Source: Photorhabdus noenieputensis (GTDB lineage Bacteria; Pseudomonadota; Gammaproteobacteria; Enterobacterales; Enterobacteriaceae). From it: a stretch of 64,000 nt of DNA. Numbering within the stretch: position 1 is the stretch's first letter; each line of letters opens with the position of its first letter. The notes beneath the pieces were generated by a model, which was not told where the DNA came from, did not search any database, and was given only the letters and a program-made list of their open reading frames with translations. A program made the position numbers and the translations under genes. The stretch covers positions 1 through 64,000 of the forward strand of contig NZ_RCWC01000020.1 in assembly GCF_018448935.1 (NCBI RefSeq), in the 5' to 3' direction. Shown here in pieces: positions 1 through 9,800 of the stretch.

Positions 1-167
1 AGCAGGCGGGCATGAGCGCGCTGGCACAACAACATTACCGCCACCTGCGCCAGGCAGGACAACACCTGTCGCTCGCCGACTGGGAACCCGGCCTGCTGGC
101 GGCACTGGCAGAAAAAGCCCCGATGACAACAACGGCAGCAGCTTTACCCTGTCCCGCCACACCCCTG

Positions 168-258
168 ACCGCATTCTCCGCCCGGTTGTTGTCTATCGGC
201 ACCCGGCCATCATCCAGATAACACACCAGCGCCGGCCAGCGCTTCAACGTATAACCTA
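168..258 (-). pseudogene. IS66-family transposase fragment
   Basis: Read on the minus strand, this stretch encodes a short segment that matches the conserved C-terminal part of IS66 TnpC transposases: an RW.AL.YL.DDGR stretch followed by IDNNRAENAVR, which carries the usual NN.AE catalytic-region signature. The similarity stops abruptly after AENAVR and there is no start or upstream domain, so this is a remnant and not an active element. Positions 1-167 carry GC-rich open frames on both strands that I could not assign; they are not annotated. The fragment lies at the window edge, so more of the element may exist to the left. Confidence 0.5.
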
Positions 259-609
259 TCTACCTGAAATTGATGGAAATCGATTTTGATGTGGAAGGAA
301 TGGTTAACCGGCGGCAATTGGTTTATTCGATAATAATTTCGTTAGTGACTATTTACATGGTTTTTTATTAGGCGTAGCATCAGGAGTGCTTGATGACTTT
401 TTATACGATATTCATCCGGTACATGTGAGTCAGCTTAGTTACACACACCTTTCTAAGTTGCGTTGTTTTGGATGGTTCTTATTCATCTAATCTAAGGTCA
501 AGCAAGCTCAAGTCATTTTTAATCTATCCAATGAAAGGAGCGCAACAATTAATTAACTCTTTACAAAACAACCTTTTATTTCCTTTAACACTAACGAAGA
601 GGAAAAACC
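259..609. other. Intergenic, possible decayed gene
   Basis: No intact gene is seen. From about 310 to 490 one forward frame encodes a segment containing SDYLHGFLLGVASGVLDD and ending in a hydrophobic GWFLFI before a stop, but it has no start in frame; a start beginning MEIDFDVEG near 271 lies in another frame. This could be a frameshifted relic of an unrecognised protein. The last 60 bases hold the leader of the next gene, with GAGGAAAAACC as its ribosome binding site. Confidence 0.3.
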
Positions 610-1116
610 ATGAAAAATCACAACTGGTTATCGTTATTCACGCTTTTAGTATTCACTACCAGCGCGTCGGCATTTGTGGTGAAGAATAGTTGGCCCGGCA
701 CGAAAGTAGGTGAACCAATACCTAAAGTCAATATTCCCCGAGTTCTAGCAAAGAATTTGGCTAACTTTGACGACCTTGATTTTCGTGTCTATACAAACCA
801 AAAATGGAATGAGCTACAGAAGAGCCATGCCGAGAACATTATTGTTCACTATCCTGATGGTAGTATTACTCAGGGCCTTCAAGCGCATATTGACAAGCTG
901 AAGGTGAGTACATCCCCTGATATCCAGATCACAGAGCACCCGGTACGGTTTGGTACAAATGATGGGGTATGGACCGCGGTAATAGGATTCGTTAGTAGGA
1001 AACCTAAGGATGGTAAACCTACAGGTGGTCAATCCTCGATGGTAACACTTGGGCACTGGAACAACAAAGGAGTTATGGATGAAGAGTATCTGTTTAGTCA
1101 ACAGGCGAAGAAATAG
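610..1116 (+). CDS. Secreted SnoaL-like (NTF2-fold) protein
   Basis: This is a 168-residue protein with a clear Sec signal peptide (positively charged start, hydrophobic LSLFTLLVFTTSASA, cleavage near residue 21), so it should be periplasmic or secreted. The mature part resembles the SnoaL-like/ester cyclase branch of the NTF2 fold: a helix with NELQKSHAENIIVHYPDG, then GLQAHIDKL, a beta segment with DGVWTAVIGFVSR, and a final sheet with MVTLGHWNNKGVMDEEYLF. Family members range from polyketide cyclases to proteins of unknown role, so no substrate is proposed. The start is supported by the strong GAGGAA ribosome binding site. The gene stands alone and is followed by a strong hairpin. Confidence 0.7.
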   Translation: MKNHNWLSLFTLLVFTTSASAFVVKNSWPGTKVGEPIPKVNIPRVLAKNLANFDDLDFRVYTNQKWNELQKSHAENIIVHYPDGSITQGLQAHIDKLKVSTSPDIQITEHPVRFGTNDGVWTAVIGFVSRKPKDGKPTGGQSSMVTLGHWNNKGVMDEEYLFSQQAKK

Positions 1117-1152
1117 TTAGGTATTAGTAATTGAATTGATTCAACAACTTCG

Positions 1153-1180
1153 TACGGACTTGCTTAAGGGCAAGTCCGTA
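1153..1180 (+). terminator. Hairpin after SnoaL-like gene
   Basis: A perfect 11-bp inverted repeat (TACGGACTTGC / GCAAGTCCGTA) with a six-base loop lies 36 bases after the stop codon. No long T-run follows, so termination may be weak or factor-assisted. Confidence 0.5.
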
Positions 1181-1263
1181 ATAATTACTATTCTGCCAAA
1201 GTAGACGTGTATTTGGTTGAGGCTAAAAAATATAATCATCTGATAATTGCAAATTGATATTAG

Positions 1264-1992
1264 TTATATATAGCCAAGTAATGCAGCTTTAGCTATTGCC
1301 TGGAATTTATTCTTACAATCCAGTTTTTTGACGATATTCATTAGGTGAAAATCAACTGTACTTTTAGTGACACAAATGGTTGATGCAATTTCACTTGATG
1401 TCATCCCATCTGCGGTATATCTTAATACTTCTAATTCTCTATTTGAAAATGAAGTTTCATCTATATAAAACGATTGCAAATACTTTGTGTGTGATGTTAA
1501 ATATCTGATTATCCTAATATATACTGCTAAAATTTCTCCACTGCATTTATACATTGTCTCGTTATCAATAGGCCCATCTTTTCCTGCAACAGAAAATATT
1601 CCATCCGTTCCTGAAAATGCAGGAAGACCAAACGTGATCCCAGAGCGAAACCCATATTTCTGATTAACATACCAAAGCTCTTGCCCATTGGATTTGGAAA
1701 AAAAATCCAAGTCCCATATTTTTGAAAAAGAAGGTGGAACAGGTCGGAAATTTAAAACGGGATCAATCATCCAATACTTTTTTTCTATATAAATGGTTCT
1801 CCAAGATTCATTATAATTATTAAAGAAATACACTTCTCGGTTAGAGATAGGAAAACGCGCCTTTAATAAAAGGGAGAACAAACTAAATCCCGAAATTTTG
1901 TTAATAAGCTCACAAATTTCAGCTACAAAATGGGGGTCTACATCTAATTTATGAAAATTATAGGGTAAGGCGTATGGTCGATTAATATTCAT
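1264..1992 (-). CDS. LuxR-family solo with autoinducer-binding domain
   Basis: This 242-residue regulator has an N-terminal autoinducer-binding-type domain (about residues 25-165), with a tryptophan/tyrosine-rich ligand pocket, the DP pair in MIDPVLNF, a downstream KIWD tryptophan and FRSGITFGLP. A C-terminal LuxR helix-turn-helix follows (about 175-240; SNRELEVLRYTADGMTSSEIA and STVDFHLMNIVKKL). No luxI-like synthase is present in the window, so it is a LuxR solo, as is common in Photorhabdus. The start is supported by an AAGAGGA ribosome binding site. It is divergent from two PixA/AidA-like genes; aidA genes in Ralstonia and Burkholderia are known LuxR targets, so control of the neighbours is a reasonable inference. 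Whether it binds acyl-homoserine lactones or another signal cannot be decided here, and I do not equate it with PluR. Confidence 0.85.
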   Translation of the reverse strand: MNINRPYALPYNFHKLDVDPHFVAEICELINKISGFSLFSLLLKARFPISNREVYFFNNYNESWRTIYIEKKYWMIDPVLNFRPVPPSFSKIWDLDFFSKSNGQELWYVNQKYGFRSGITFGLPAFSGTDGIFSVAGKDGPIDNETMYKCSGEILAVYIRIIRYLTSHTKYLQSFYIDETSFSNRELEVLRYTADGMTSSEIASTICVTKSTVDFHLMNIVKKLDCKNKFQAIAKAALLGYI

Positions 1993-2484
1993 TCAATGTC
2001 CTCTTGAAAATTAAGAATATTGATAGTGAATCCTAATATTTATTATAGTAGCAGAATTTACATTTAATAAAGAAAATAATTATTTACTGTTATACAAAAG
2101 CAAGATTTGATAAGCCACAATGTATTATTTGTAAACGAAAGAAATTATATCAATAGGATTGAAATTTTAATAATCATGAAAAATAATATATATAAAAATA
2201 TATTATAGCCACATTAAGAATTTTAAACTACTTTTAAGAAAATATAAGTTATTATTTAACATCTTAATATAAAATTCTTATGTTTTATCCTTTGCAACAA
2301 AAAATCAACTAAAATATTGAACTATATGAAGCAATACCTAATAAAAGTATGAGTAATTTTCCCATATAAACTATGATTTATACTAGTAGCTGTTTCAACC
2401 TTAATAGTTAATTATTAATCCGAAAGATCATTAGAGAATAACAAATTCAAAATAATTAAATTTAAAATATAAAGAGGAGATATA
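1993..2484 (+). promoter_or_regulatory. Divergent promoter region of luxR solo and first PixA/AidA gene
   Basis: This is an AT-rich 490-base intergenic region without genes. A block from about 2035 to 2420 is repeated, with divergence, ahead of the second PixA/AidA gene (about 3400-3790). Its best conserved portion contains a 20-bp dyad at 2364-2383. The downstream gene has an AGAGGAGA ribosome binding site. Confidence 0.55.
2364..2383. promoter_or_regulatory. Candidate lux-box-like operator
   Basis: A 20-bp dyad with arms (A)TATAAA and TTTATA(C) around a CTATGA spacer lies about 100 bases before the start of the first PixA/AidA gene. It is conserved ahead of the second gene, where the arms are perfect over 7 bp. 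The 20-bp length is typical of LuxR-family operators; binding is inferred only. Confidence 0.4.
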
Positions 2485-3054
2485 ATGAGCAATACGATTT
2501 TATCTGGCAATACTGTTACAGCTGACGTTACCTTTGTTATTGATGTTGAGAAAATTCGTCAATCCGTTATGCAAGGACATCCGGCAATATCTATGGACCC
2601 CCTCCATCCAACAACAATCAACTCTGGAGTATATATAGCCACTTATACTCCAAAGGATGGACTGAAAGTGACTTCTTCATCTGGTGCCAATATAACAGTT
2701 CCCATTAGTTCAAATATTAGATGGAGGGCGACAACTGTATCTAATAATTTCGACTATTCTATTGTATTATATAAATTCCAGAAGCTAAGCTCAGGCCACG
2801 ATATCATATCGCACCCATCACAAATATGGTCACAGCGCCCTGGAGGTAAAGAAGTTCCAGTAATTCCTTCCGGAGTAAATGCTAATGAGGACGCACCTAA
2901 ACTAGATTTTATTGAACTTAACGATAGTTATTTTCAAGCGATCGCTCTGAATAGAGGCTCCGAACAATATACATGGTGGTTTGCCGCTTATGACGGTAGA
3001 AATCTCTTAGGATATTTCCGATACGATCCATATATTGAAGTAACTAATAGCTAA
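2485..3054 (+). CDS. PixA/AidA-family inclusion body protein
   Basis: This 189-residue cytoplasmic-type protein (no signal peptide) belongs to the PixA/AidA family, which is named for the Xenorhabdus methionine-rich inclusion protein and for Ralstonia/Burkholderia AidA. Family-typical features include the start TVTADVTFVIDVEKI, the central VPISSNIRWRATTVSNNFDYSIVLYKF and the C-terminal WWFAAYDGRNLLGYFRYDP. In known cases these proteins are made abundantly at high density, often under quorum-sensing control. It forms a tandem pair with the gene at 3874 and lies next to a LuxR solo. It should not be confused with the E. coli autotransporter AIDA-I. Molecular function is not established. Confidence 0.8.
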   Translation: MSNTILSGNTVTADVTFVIDVEKIRQSVMQGHPAISMDPLHPTTINSGVYIATYTPKDGLKVTSSSGANITVPISSNIRWRATTVSNNFDYSIVLYKFQKLSSGHDIISHPSQIWSQRPGGKEVPVIPSGVNANEDAPKLDFIELNDSYFQAIALNRGSEQYTWWFAAYDGRNLLGYFRYDPYIEVTNS

Positions 3055-3061
3055 ATACTTG

Positions 3062-3188
3062 TATACCCTTCATCTTTCAAGTTGCCTCTTTGTTGGCGGC
3101 ACTCGGTCACCCCGGTCACATAGTTACCTATGCTGCTGGGGATTCGCTCTCTTGCCGTCGCGATGCGTCTTGAAATCCATAGGGTATA
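3062..3188. repeat. ERIC element, copy 1 (127 bp)
   Basis: This is an imperfect palindrome bounded by TATACCC and GGGTATA, exactly 127 bp, with the ERIC core (CACCCCGGTCACATAGTTA then GGGGATTCGCTCTCTTGCCG). It lies directly after the first PixA/AidA gene. Two further copies are at 26571 and 33756. Confidence 0.9.
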
Positions 3189-3203
3189 TACTGTCATTTT
3201 CTA

Positions 3204-3240
3204 CTGGGAAATTATTAAAATAATTTTCCAGTATTTTTAA
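3204..3240 (+). terminator. Rho-independent terminator after first PixA/AidA gene
   Basis: A 13-bp stem with one wobble pair (CTGGGAAATTATT / AATAATTTTCCAG) is followed by TATTTTTAATTTT. The ERIC element is inserted between the stop codon and this hairpin. The same hairpin follows the paralogue at 4489. Confidence 0.75.
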
Positions 3241-3873
3241 TTTTCACTAAATATCTGTAACAGACATCGACTCATATAACAATAAAATTAAATGACATTA
3301 TTAATTTATAAAGAAAATATTCCAATATATAAGTAAATTTTATTACCCTCCATAAATTCAATAATCTCCCAATGCCCTCTTTAAAATTAATAGTGAATCC
3401 TAGTGTTTATTATAGCGATTAAATTTAAACTTAATAAAGAAAGCAATTATTTACTGTTATACAAAAGCAAGATTTGATAAGCCACAATGTATTTATTCGT
3501 AAACAAAAGAAATTATATCAATAGGATTGAAATTTTCATAATCAGGTAAAATAATATATATAAAAACATATTACAGCCATATGAAGAACATTAAACTATT
3601 TTCAAATCAATATAAGTGATTATTTTATATTTTAATCTTAAGTTTTTATGTTTTATTTTTCACAACAATAAATTAACTAATATATTGGGCAATATGAAGT
3701 AATACCTGATAAATGTATGAGTAATTTTCCCGTATAAACTATGATTTATACCAGTAGCTGTTTCAACTTTAATAGTTAATTATATAAAAAGAAAGTTATT
3801 ATAATAATAATGAGTAAACAAAATAATCTTTCGATTACTAATAAATAGTTTAAATATGTAAAGAGGTGTTATA
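3241..3873 (+). promoter_or_regulatory. Duplicated promoter region of second PixA/AidA gene
   Basis: From about 3400 this is a diverged copy of the 2035-2480 region. Around 3370-3400 it also retains bases matching the ribosome binding site and first codon region of the LuxR gene in inverted orientation, although the second LuxR gene itself is gone. It includes the dyad at 3732-3751. An AGAGGTG ribosome binding site precedes the start at 3874. Confidence 0.55.
3732..3751. promoter_or_regulatory. Candidate lux-box-like operator, second copy
   Basis: GTATAAA-CTATGA-TTTATAC is a 20-bp dyad with perfect 7-bp arms, about 120 bases before the second PixA/AidA gene. It is the better-formed counterpart of the site at 2364. 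It survives in otherwise diverged flanking sequence, which supports function. Confidence 0.45.
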
Positions 3874-4464
3874 ATGAGTGAAATCATTCAGGGTAAAAAT
3901 GATACTGTTACAGCCAGAAACTCTGTTACAGCTGATGTGACCTTTGTTATTGATATTGAGTCAATAATTGAATATCTTCGCAATAATCATCTTACAAGTT
4001 CTCTGGACCCTACAAATCCAACAATTATCCGTCAGCATGTATATATCGCTAATTATACTCCAGAGTTTGGACTAAAAGTGGCGAGTTCATCTGGTGCCCG
4101 TGTCACTGTTCCCATTAATGCAAATATTAGATGGAGGGCGACAACTGTATCTAATAATTTCGACTATACAATTATACTGTATAAATTCCAAAAGCTTAGT
4201 AAAGGAGAAGATGTCATCTCTGTCCCATCACAAATATGGTCACAGAACCCTATGGGCAAAAAAATTCCAATGGTCCCTTCAGGCGTTAATGCAGATGAAG
4301 ATGCACCTAAGGTAATTTTCGTTGAATCACAAGATAGCTATTTCCAAGCAACCGCTCATAGACCCGGCGTAGAACAATATACATGGTTCTTTGCTGCTTA
4401 TGATGGCAAAAAGCTCCTAGGCTATTATCGATATGATCCATATGTTGAAGTAACTAATAACTAA
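3874..4464 (+). CDS. PixA/AidA-family inclusion body protein, paralogue
   Basis: This 196-residue paralogue of the preceding gene shares its central core (INANIRWRATTVSNNFDYTI) and C-terminus (WFFAAYDGKKLLGYYRYDP). It differs mainly in a longer N-terminus, where SVTADVTFVIDIE is preceded by a repeat-like DTVTARN, and in the region around residues 25-50. No signal peptide is seen. Both genes have separate promoters and terminators, so they are independently transcribed duplicates and not an operon. Biochemical function is unknown. Confidence 0.8.
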   Translation: MSEIIQGKNDTVTARNSVTADVTFVIDIESIIEYLRNNHLTSSLDPTNPTIIRQHVYIANYTPEFGLKVASSSGARVTVPINANIRWRATTVSNNFDYTIILYKFQKLSKGEDVISVPSQIWSQNPMGKKIPMVPSGVNADEDAPKVIFVESQDSYFQATAHRPGVEQYTWFFAAYDGKKLLGYYRYDPYVEVTNN

Positions 4465-4488
4465 TCATTTGTATCTTGTCATTTTCTA

Positions 4489-4529
4489 CTGGGAAATTAT
4501 TTAAATAGTTTTCCAGTATTTTTATTTTT
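4489..4529 (+). terminator. Terminator after second PixA/AidA gene
   Basis: The stem CTGGGAAATTATT / AATAGTTTTCCAG is followed by TATTTTTATTTTTC. It is homologous to the hairpin at 3204 and marks the 3' end of the duplicated unit. Confidence 0.75.
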
Positions 4530-5119
4530 CCTTTATCAACTTTACCTAAATACCTATAACTATTACCTTATAAAGAGAAATTTTCCAACATTATCAGTAA
4601 ATTTCATTCCCATCCATAAATTCACCAATCTTCCGACAATTATTCTGTTATCGGCTCAAATGACTTTCTCTCTATTATTTATTTCTTTAGCTAAAATAAC
4701 TTACAGGAACTATTACATCTGACATTATCGTCTATCCGGCTAAATAACAGTGAATTAAAATTTAGCTTATTATTACTTGATTAGGTTAAGCTTTCCTTTC
4801 TTTAAAAATCTTCCTAGTACAACCCACGCTATTCTTTAAAAAACTCATTGCCTGTTACTTATTCCACTTAAGTTAATTCATTAATAAGCAATAAAATCAT
4901 TGCTCTTATTAACTCATTATTATCCGAATAACCAACTAATTAAAATTTCTAATAGAAAATCGAGATATAAAAGAAACGCCACTCGTTAATCAGAGCAAGA
5001 TATAACCAGGAGTGTGCTTTAATAACGAATAAATTAGCCAATATGTGTGTCATTACTATCAGGCTATCATCCTATATTTATGTTTTATGGAATAAAATAT
5101 CATCCTTATCGGTGAATGA
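4530..5119 (+). promoter_or_regulatory. Long AT-rich region upstream of phlB
   Basis: No gene is seen. At about 4590-4630 it still resembles 3320-3380, so the PixA/AidA tandem unit extends to here. The remainder should carry the phlBA promoter; phlA expression is reported to rise under low iron, but I could not find a convincing 19-bp Fur box by eye. Confidence 0.4.
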
Positions 5120-6787
5120 ATGATAAAAAGAATATCTATTTTAGTATTGGGTTGTATTTCCTTTCAGATAATCGCTTCACCGGCAGAGGTAAATGATAAT
5201 CTGCCAATGACTGAGGCTAGAAGAACTCTGCAAGATAGTTCCAGAGAAATTAACCAACTGATAGAACAACGCCGATATCAGCAATTAAAGCAGCAGGCTA
5301 ATACCGTTCCTGAGTCAACTCCTGCGCCAATATTGCCGGAATCTAAGCAATGTCTGCCGTTAACCGGTGTTTACCTTAAAGGGATATCTCTGCTCTCGAT
5401 TCGGGATTTAAGTACGCTCAGCGCTTTGTCCCCGACGTGTATCAGCAGTCATGATATCAATCGGCTCAGCCACGAACTGACTCATCTTTATATCAGTAAA
5501 GGCTACATCACCGCCCGTATTCAGTTTATTGCGCCTAATATCGATGGAGAGTTAGGGATAAATGTTATCGAAGGGTTTATTGAAAAAATCGAAGGCGGTG
5601 ATCGCTGGGTGAATAGTAGTATGTTATTTCCCGGTCTGGAAAAACAACCACTCAATATCACACAACTCGATCAAGGTTTAGATCAGGCTAACCGGCTACA
5701 GTCCAATAAAACCACCCTGGATATTTTACCGGGAACGGTGAATGGTGGTTCAGTGATTAAACTGCATAATCAGCGCAGTAAGCCTTGGTTATTGAATATC
5801 AAAACTGATAATTATGGACAAAAGAGTACTGGGAAATGGCTGGTCCGCACAAATGCCAGTTTTGATAGTCCATTTGGTTTATCCGATTTCATCAGTCTGA
5901 ATGCCAGTAGTACGTTAGATAGCCCATCAAACCGGTATAGCCGTGCTTATACTCTGCTTTATTCAGTGCCCTATGGCGCAGCAACATTCAGTGGGTTTGG
6001 TAGTTATTCCCAATATGCCAGCCGCCCCCATTTACAAATGAGAACCATAAAGATTTATGGTGATACTCAGCAAATCGGCATGCGTTCCGATTTTGCCTTC
6101 TATCGTAATCAATCTCAGATTAATAGTGTCAGCGGGCAATTAACTTACAAGAATTACAATAATTACATCGACAATGCCAAGATTGGCGTCAGTAGCCAAA
6201 CATTGAGTGTCTTTGAGCTCGGTGTTAATCATTTACATATCATTCCAACCGGATTAATCACGCTCAATCTGAGTGTTGAACAGGGTTTGCCCTGGTTTGG
6301 AGCACAAACCGGAACCGCTTATCTCGATAAACAGTTCACCAAAGGCAAGTTGATGGTCAATCTGCATCAGCGTTTTATGCTGTTCAACTCGCCTTATCAG
6401 CTCAATAACCTGTTTTATGGACAATACAACCGGCGAGGTCTGCCCGGCGTCGAATGGCTAAATATCACTGATCGGAATGCAGTCCGGGGATTTAGCAAAA
6501 ATACGCTATCCGGGGATAACGGCTGGTATCTGCAAAATACGTTATCCCGGACATTTCCCCTCGCCAACAGCACATTATCAATGCGTATCGGCATTGATAC
6601 CGGCCGGGTTCAGGGATATCGCAGCCCACAAGGCTGGCAAAGCAGTGCCGGAATCAGTTCTGGCGTCACGCTGAAATACCAGCGCATGGTATTCGATATA
6701 GAAACCAGCCGAGGAAAGCTACTTTCCAATCGCCAAGCATCTGATGAACCCATTCAGGTGCTAGTCCGTTTTTCTTACTCCTTTTGA
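5120..6787 (+). CDS. phlB: PhlB-type two-partner secretion outer membrane transporter
   Basis: This 555-residue protein is the TpsB partner that exports and activates the haemolysin encoded just downstream. It has a signal peptide (about 1-20), an N-terminal helix/linker rich in Q and R, a POTRA region at about residues 75-155 (GVYLKGISLLSIRDL through INVIEGFIEKIEGG) and a C-terminal 16-strand FhaC-type barrel. The conserved L6 loop motif is present as AVRGF near residue 455, and the last residue is aromatic (FSYSF), as expected for BAM-assembled barrels. It precedes phlA by 65 bases on the same strand, matching the published phlBA order in Photorhabdus. Confidence 0.9.
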   Translation: MIKRISILVLGCISFQIIASPAEVNDNLPMTEARRTLQDSSREINQLIEQRRYQQLKQQANTVPESTPAPILPESKQCLPLTGVYLKGISLLSIRDLSTLSALSPTCISSHDINRLSHELTHLYISKGYITARIQFIAPNIDGELGINVIEGFIEKIEGGDRWVNSSMLFPGLEKQPLNITQLDQGLDQANRLQSNKTTLDILPGTVNGGSVIKLHNQRSKPWLLNIKTDNYGQKSTGKWLVRTNASFDSPFGLSDFISLNASSTLDSPSNRYSRAYTLLYSVPYGAATFSGFGSYSQYASRPHLQMRTIKIYGDTQQIGMRSDFAFYRNQSQINSVSGQLTYKNYNNYIDNAKIGVSSQTLSVFELGVNHLHIIPTGLITLNLSVEQGLPWFGAQTGTAYLDKQFTKGKLMVNLHQRFMLFNSPYQLNNLFYGQYNRRGLPGVEWLNITDRNAVRGFSKNTLSGDNGWYLQNTLSRTFPLANSTLSMRIGIDTGRVQGYRSPQGWQSSAGISSGVTLKYQRMVFDIETSRGKLLSNRQASDEPIQVLVRFSYSF

Positions 6788-6852
6788 TGGTTTTAAGCAG
6801 TACCCAACGCTGTACACACAGTAATATAACTAAATATATAGAGACTTAATGT

Positions 6853-9800
6853 ATGAAAAACAAAAAATTCAGGTTATCCCCTACCGGCAAGCTTGCCGCT
6901 TCTATGGCAATCATTCTTGTCTCTTGTTCTACCAGTTTTGCCAGTGAAATCGTTGGTGGTGGCGATTCAGCACACCATCCCGATATTTTCGCGGCCGAAG
7001 GTAAAGCAACGGTTGTAAATATCGTAACACCCTCTTCTTCCGGGCTGTCACATAACCAATATCTGGATTACAACGTCGGTCAGATGGGCGTCGTGCTAAA
7101 TAACGCGCTGGAGGAGGGGCAATCACAATTAGCCGGTCAGCTCGCCGCTAACCCTAATTTAAATGGTCAAGCCGCTAGCCTGATTCTGAATGAAGTTATC
7201 AGCAGGAACCCTTCCTTGTTATTAGGTCAACAGGAGGTGTTTGGCATAGCAGCAGATTATGTACTGGCAAACCCAAACGGCATCACCTGTAATGGATGTG
7301 GTTTTATCAATACTAACCGCGCTTCTCTGGTTGTGGGTAATCCATTGGTAGAACAAGGTGATTTGCAAGGTTTTAATATGTTTAATAATCAGAATAGTCT
7401 GAAAATTAAATCGGATGGTTTAATCGCTAATGCAATTCTTGATCTTATCGCACCCAAAATTGACAGCCGGGGCCCAGTCACTGCTCAAAAAGAGATTAAT
7501 GCGATCAGTGGTGAAAATAAAACCTCAGCCACAGGAGAGATCCTTGATTCTCAGCAAGAGTTAACCAGTGTGCTGGATAGCTATTATCTCGGTAGTATGC
7601 AAGCCGGTCGTATCCGTCTACTTAATACCGCAAAAGGCAGTGGAGTTAATTTGCAAGGTTCTCTCACTGCTAGTGATGAGATTATGGTTAATTCCCACGG
7701 CAATCTCAATTTAGAAGCGGCGCATCTGCAAGGCGGAAATATCGATCTCACAGGCAATAATATTGAGGCAAAAGGTAAAGTCAGCGAATCAGCATATAGC
7801 CGTGATGGTAGTAATAATTACCAAAGCTATTTCAGCGGTTCTTATGCTAATGATAGTAAAAGTAGCCAGTCACTTGCTCGCACTCAACTCGCAGGCAAAA
7901 ATATCTCATTGGTCGCCAAGAGTAATAACCGGATTACAGCCACAGATATCGTGGGTGATGATGTTAATCTAAGTGGCGCTAATCTGACTTTAGATGGGCA
8001 GCAGTTAAAGCAATCCACTAAAAATATTGATAACCAATGGAGTTATTCCCGGCGCAATGAGGTGACTCGGGAAAGTGAAAAACTGCATCAGGCAAGGAAT
8101 ACGATAACCGCCCGGCAGAATGTGAATTTAAATGCCGTTGAAGGCGATGTTAAGATCCGTGGCAGCCAAATAAAGGCCAACGATAAGCTGGCCATTACAG
8201 CGAAAAAAGATGTACAGATTGCCGGTTTAACTGAAATAGAAACATCACTAGAAAAAGGTTATAAAAAAAATCAAACGGCTAAATTGCAGACCGGAAGTTG
8301 GGAAGAGAGTAAGCAGACCGAGCGCTTGATTGCCAGTGAATTACAAGCAGGTAGTAATCTTGATATTAAAGCAGGAAATCAAGCCGAGATTTTGGGGGCG
8401 AAAGTCCATGCAGGTCAAAATTTGACACTGGAAGCCGGTAAACAACTGCAAATCGATGTTCAGAAAACGGCTAACAGCAGTGCTGTACGTGATGATAAAA
8501 GGTACTGGGGCGGTATCGGTGGCGGCAAGAATAAAGACAATAGTGAGTTAAAAGAAACTAGCCATGCGTCTGAACTGACGGCGAATGGACGTTTATTGCT
8601 ATCAGGTCATGAAGGTATAGCGATTACCGGCAGTAAAGTAAAAGCGACTCAAGGTGCCTTTGTACATGCTAATAGTGGTGAAGTAACCATCGATAATGCG
8701 GTCAGTCATATCAATCACAAAGTTGATGAGCGAACAGGCACCGTACTTAACATCACTAATAGTTCAAAAAGAACCAATAGCCAGCAACAGAAATCTCATG
8801 GCAGCGAGTTGGTTTCAGAAGCGGATCTCAAACTACTCGGTGATGAAGATATCAATATTATTGGCAGTCAGGTGCAAAGTACCGGCGCGCTTAGCCTGAA
8901 CACATCCGGCAATATCAACGTGCTCTCTTATGGCGAACAGAAACAGGTTGATAAACAAAGCACCTCTCTGGAGCCGCAAATCCACTTCCAACCAAAGGGG
9001 GATAAACAGTATCGTGCCGGAATAGGCATTGAACATACCAGTAACGGCCAAAAAAATCAGACGATAACACAGCAAGCTTCCACGTTGAGTGGAGGTAGCA
9101 TTACTATCGATGCGGATAAAGATGTCACCCTGCGCGGTTCCAATCTGGTGACGACTACAGGTGATGCTAAGATTACCGGCGCGAATGTTCATCTGTTAGC
9201 CGCGGATAATAAAAAATCCGAACAGAAATCTCAGAGTAAAAAATACGTTGGTGCCTATCTTACTGGAGGAATCGATAAAGTCGGCTCCGGCATTCATGGT
9301 AGTTATGAAGGTAACAACAACAATCATACCAGTACGACCGCCGTTGTTTCCGGCTCTCAAATCGCAGGTAATTTGAACATTAAAACCAACGGTGAATTGG
9401 TTCAGGAAGGCACGAAGCATGAAGTCAATGGCACTTATACCGCAGAAGCAGGCAAAGTCAGCAATCTGGCCGTATCGAATACGACATCAAATGCCAACCA
9501 CAAACTACAAGTTGGCGCGGATATTGGTGTCAATGTCGATTATAGCGCGGTCACCCGTCCAATGGAGAAATTGGTCAAAGAACCCGGTAAATCTGCGCTG
9601 GATGGCACTTTAACCAAAAAAGGCATACCCAATTTCGGGGCAGATATTGGTGCCAACGGCGGTAGCAGCCAGACCACAGATAAAAAGTCCGAAGCAGTCG
9701 TGACCTCTGTTCAGGCCGGCAATGTTGTCATCAAAACCAATGGCGAACTGTATGATCAGGGCACTCAATATCGTGCTGATAAGGGTAACGTTCTACTGAC

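Noticed and set aside
1-298. Plus-strand open frames across the window start
   Set aside because: They run antisense to the IS66 fragment and show no recognisable protein.
1264-1992. Assignment of the LuxR solo to PluR or SdiA
   Set aside because: PluR is known next to its pcf operon, which is absent here, and the ligand-pocket residues cannot be assigned confidently by eye.
4465-5119. Fur box ahead of phlB
   Set aside because: Low-iron induction of phlA is reported, but I could not find a convincing 19-bp Fur site among the AT-rich sequence by eye.
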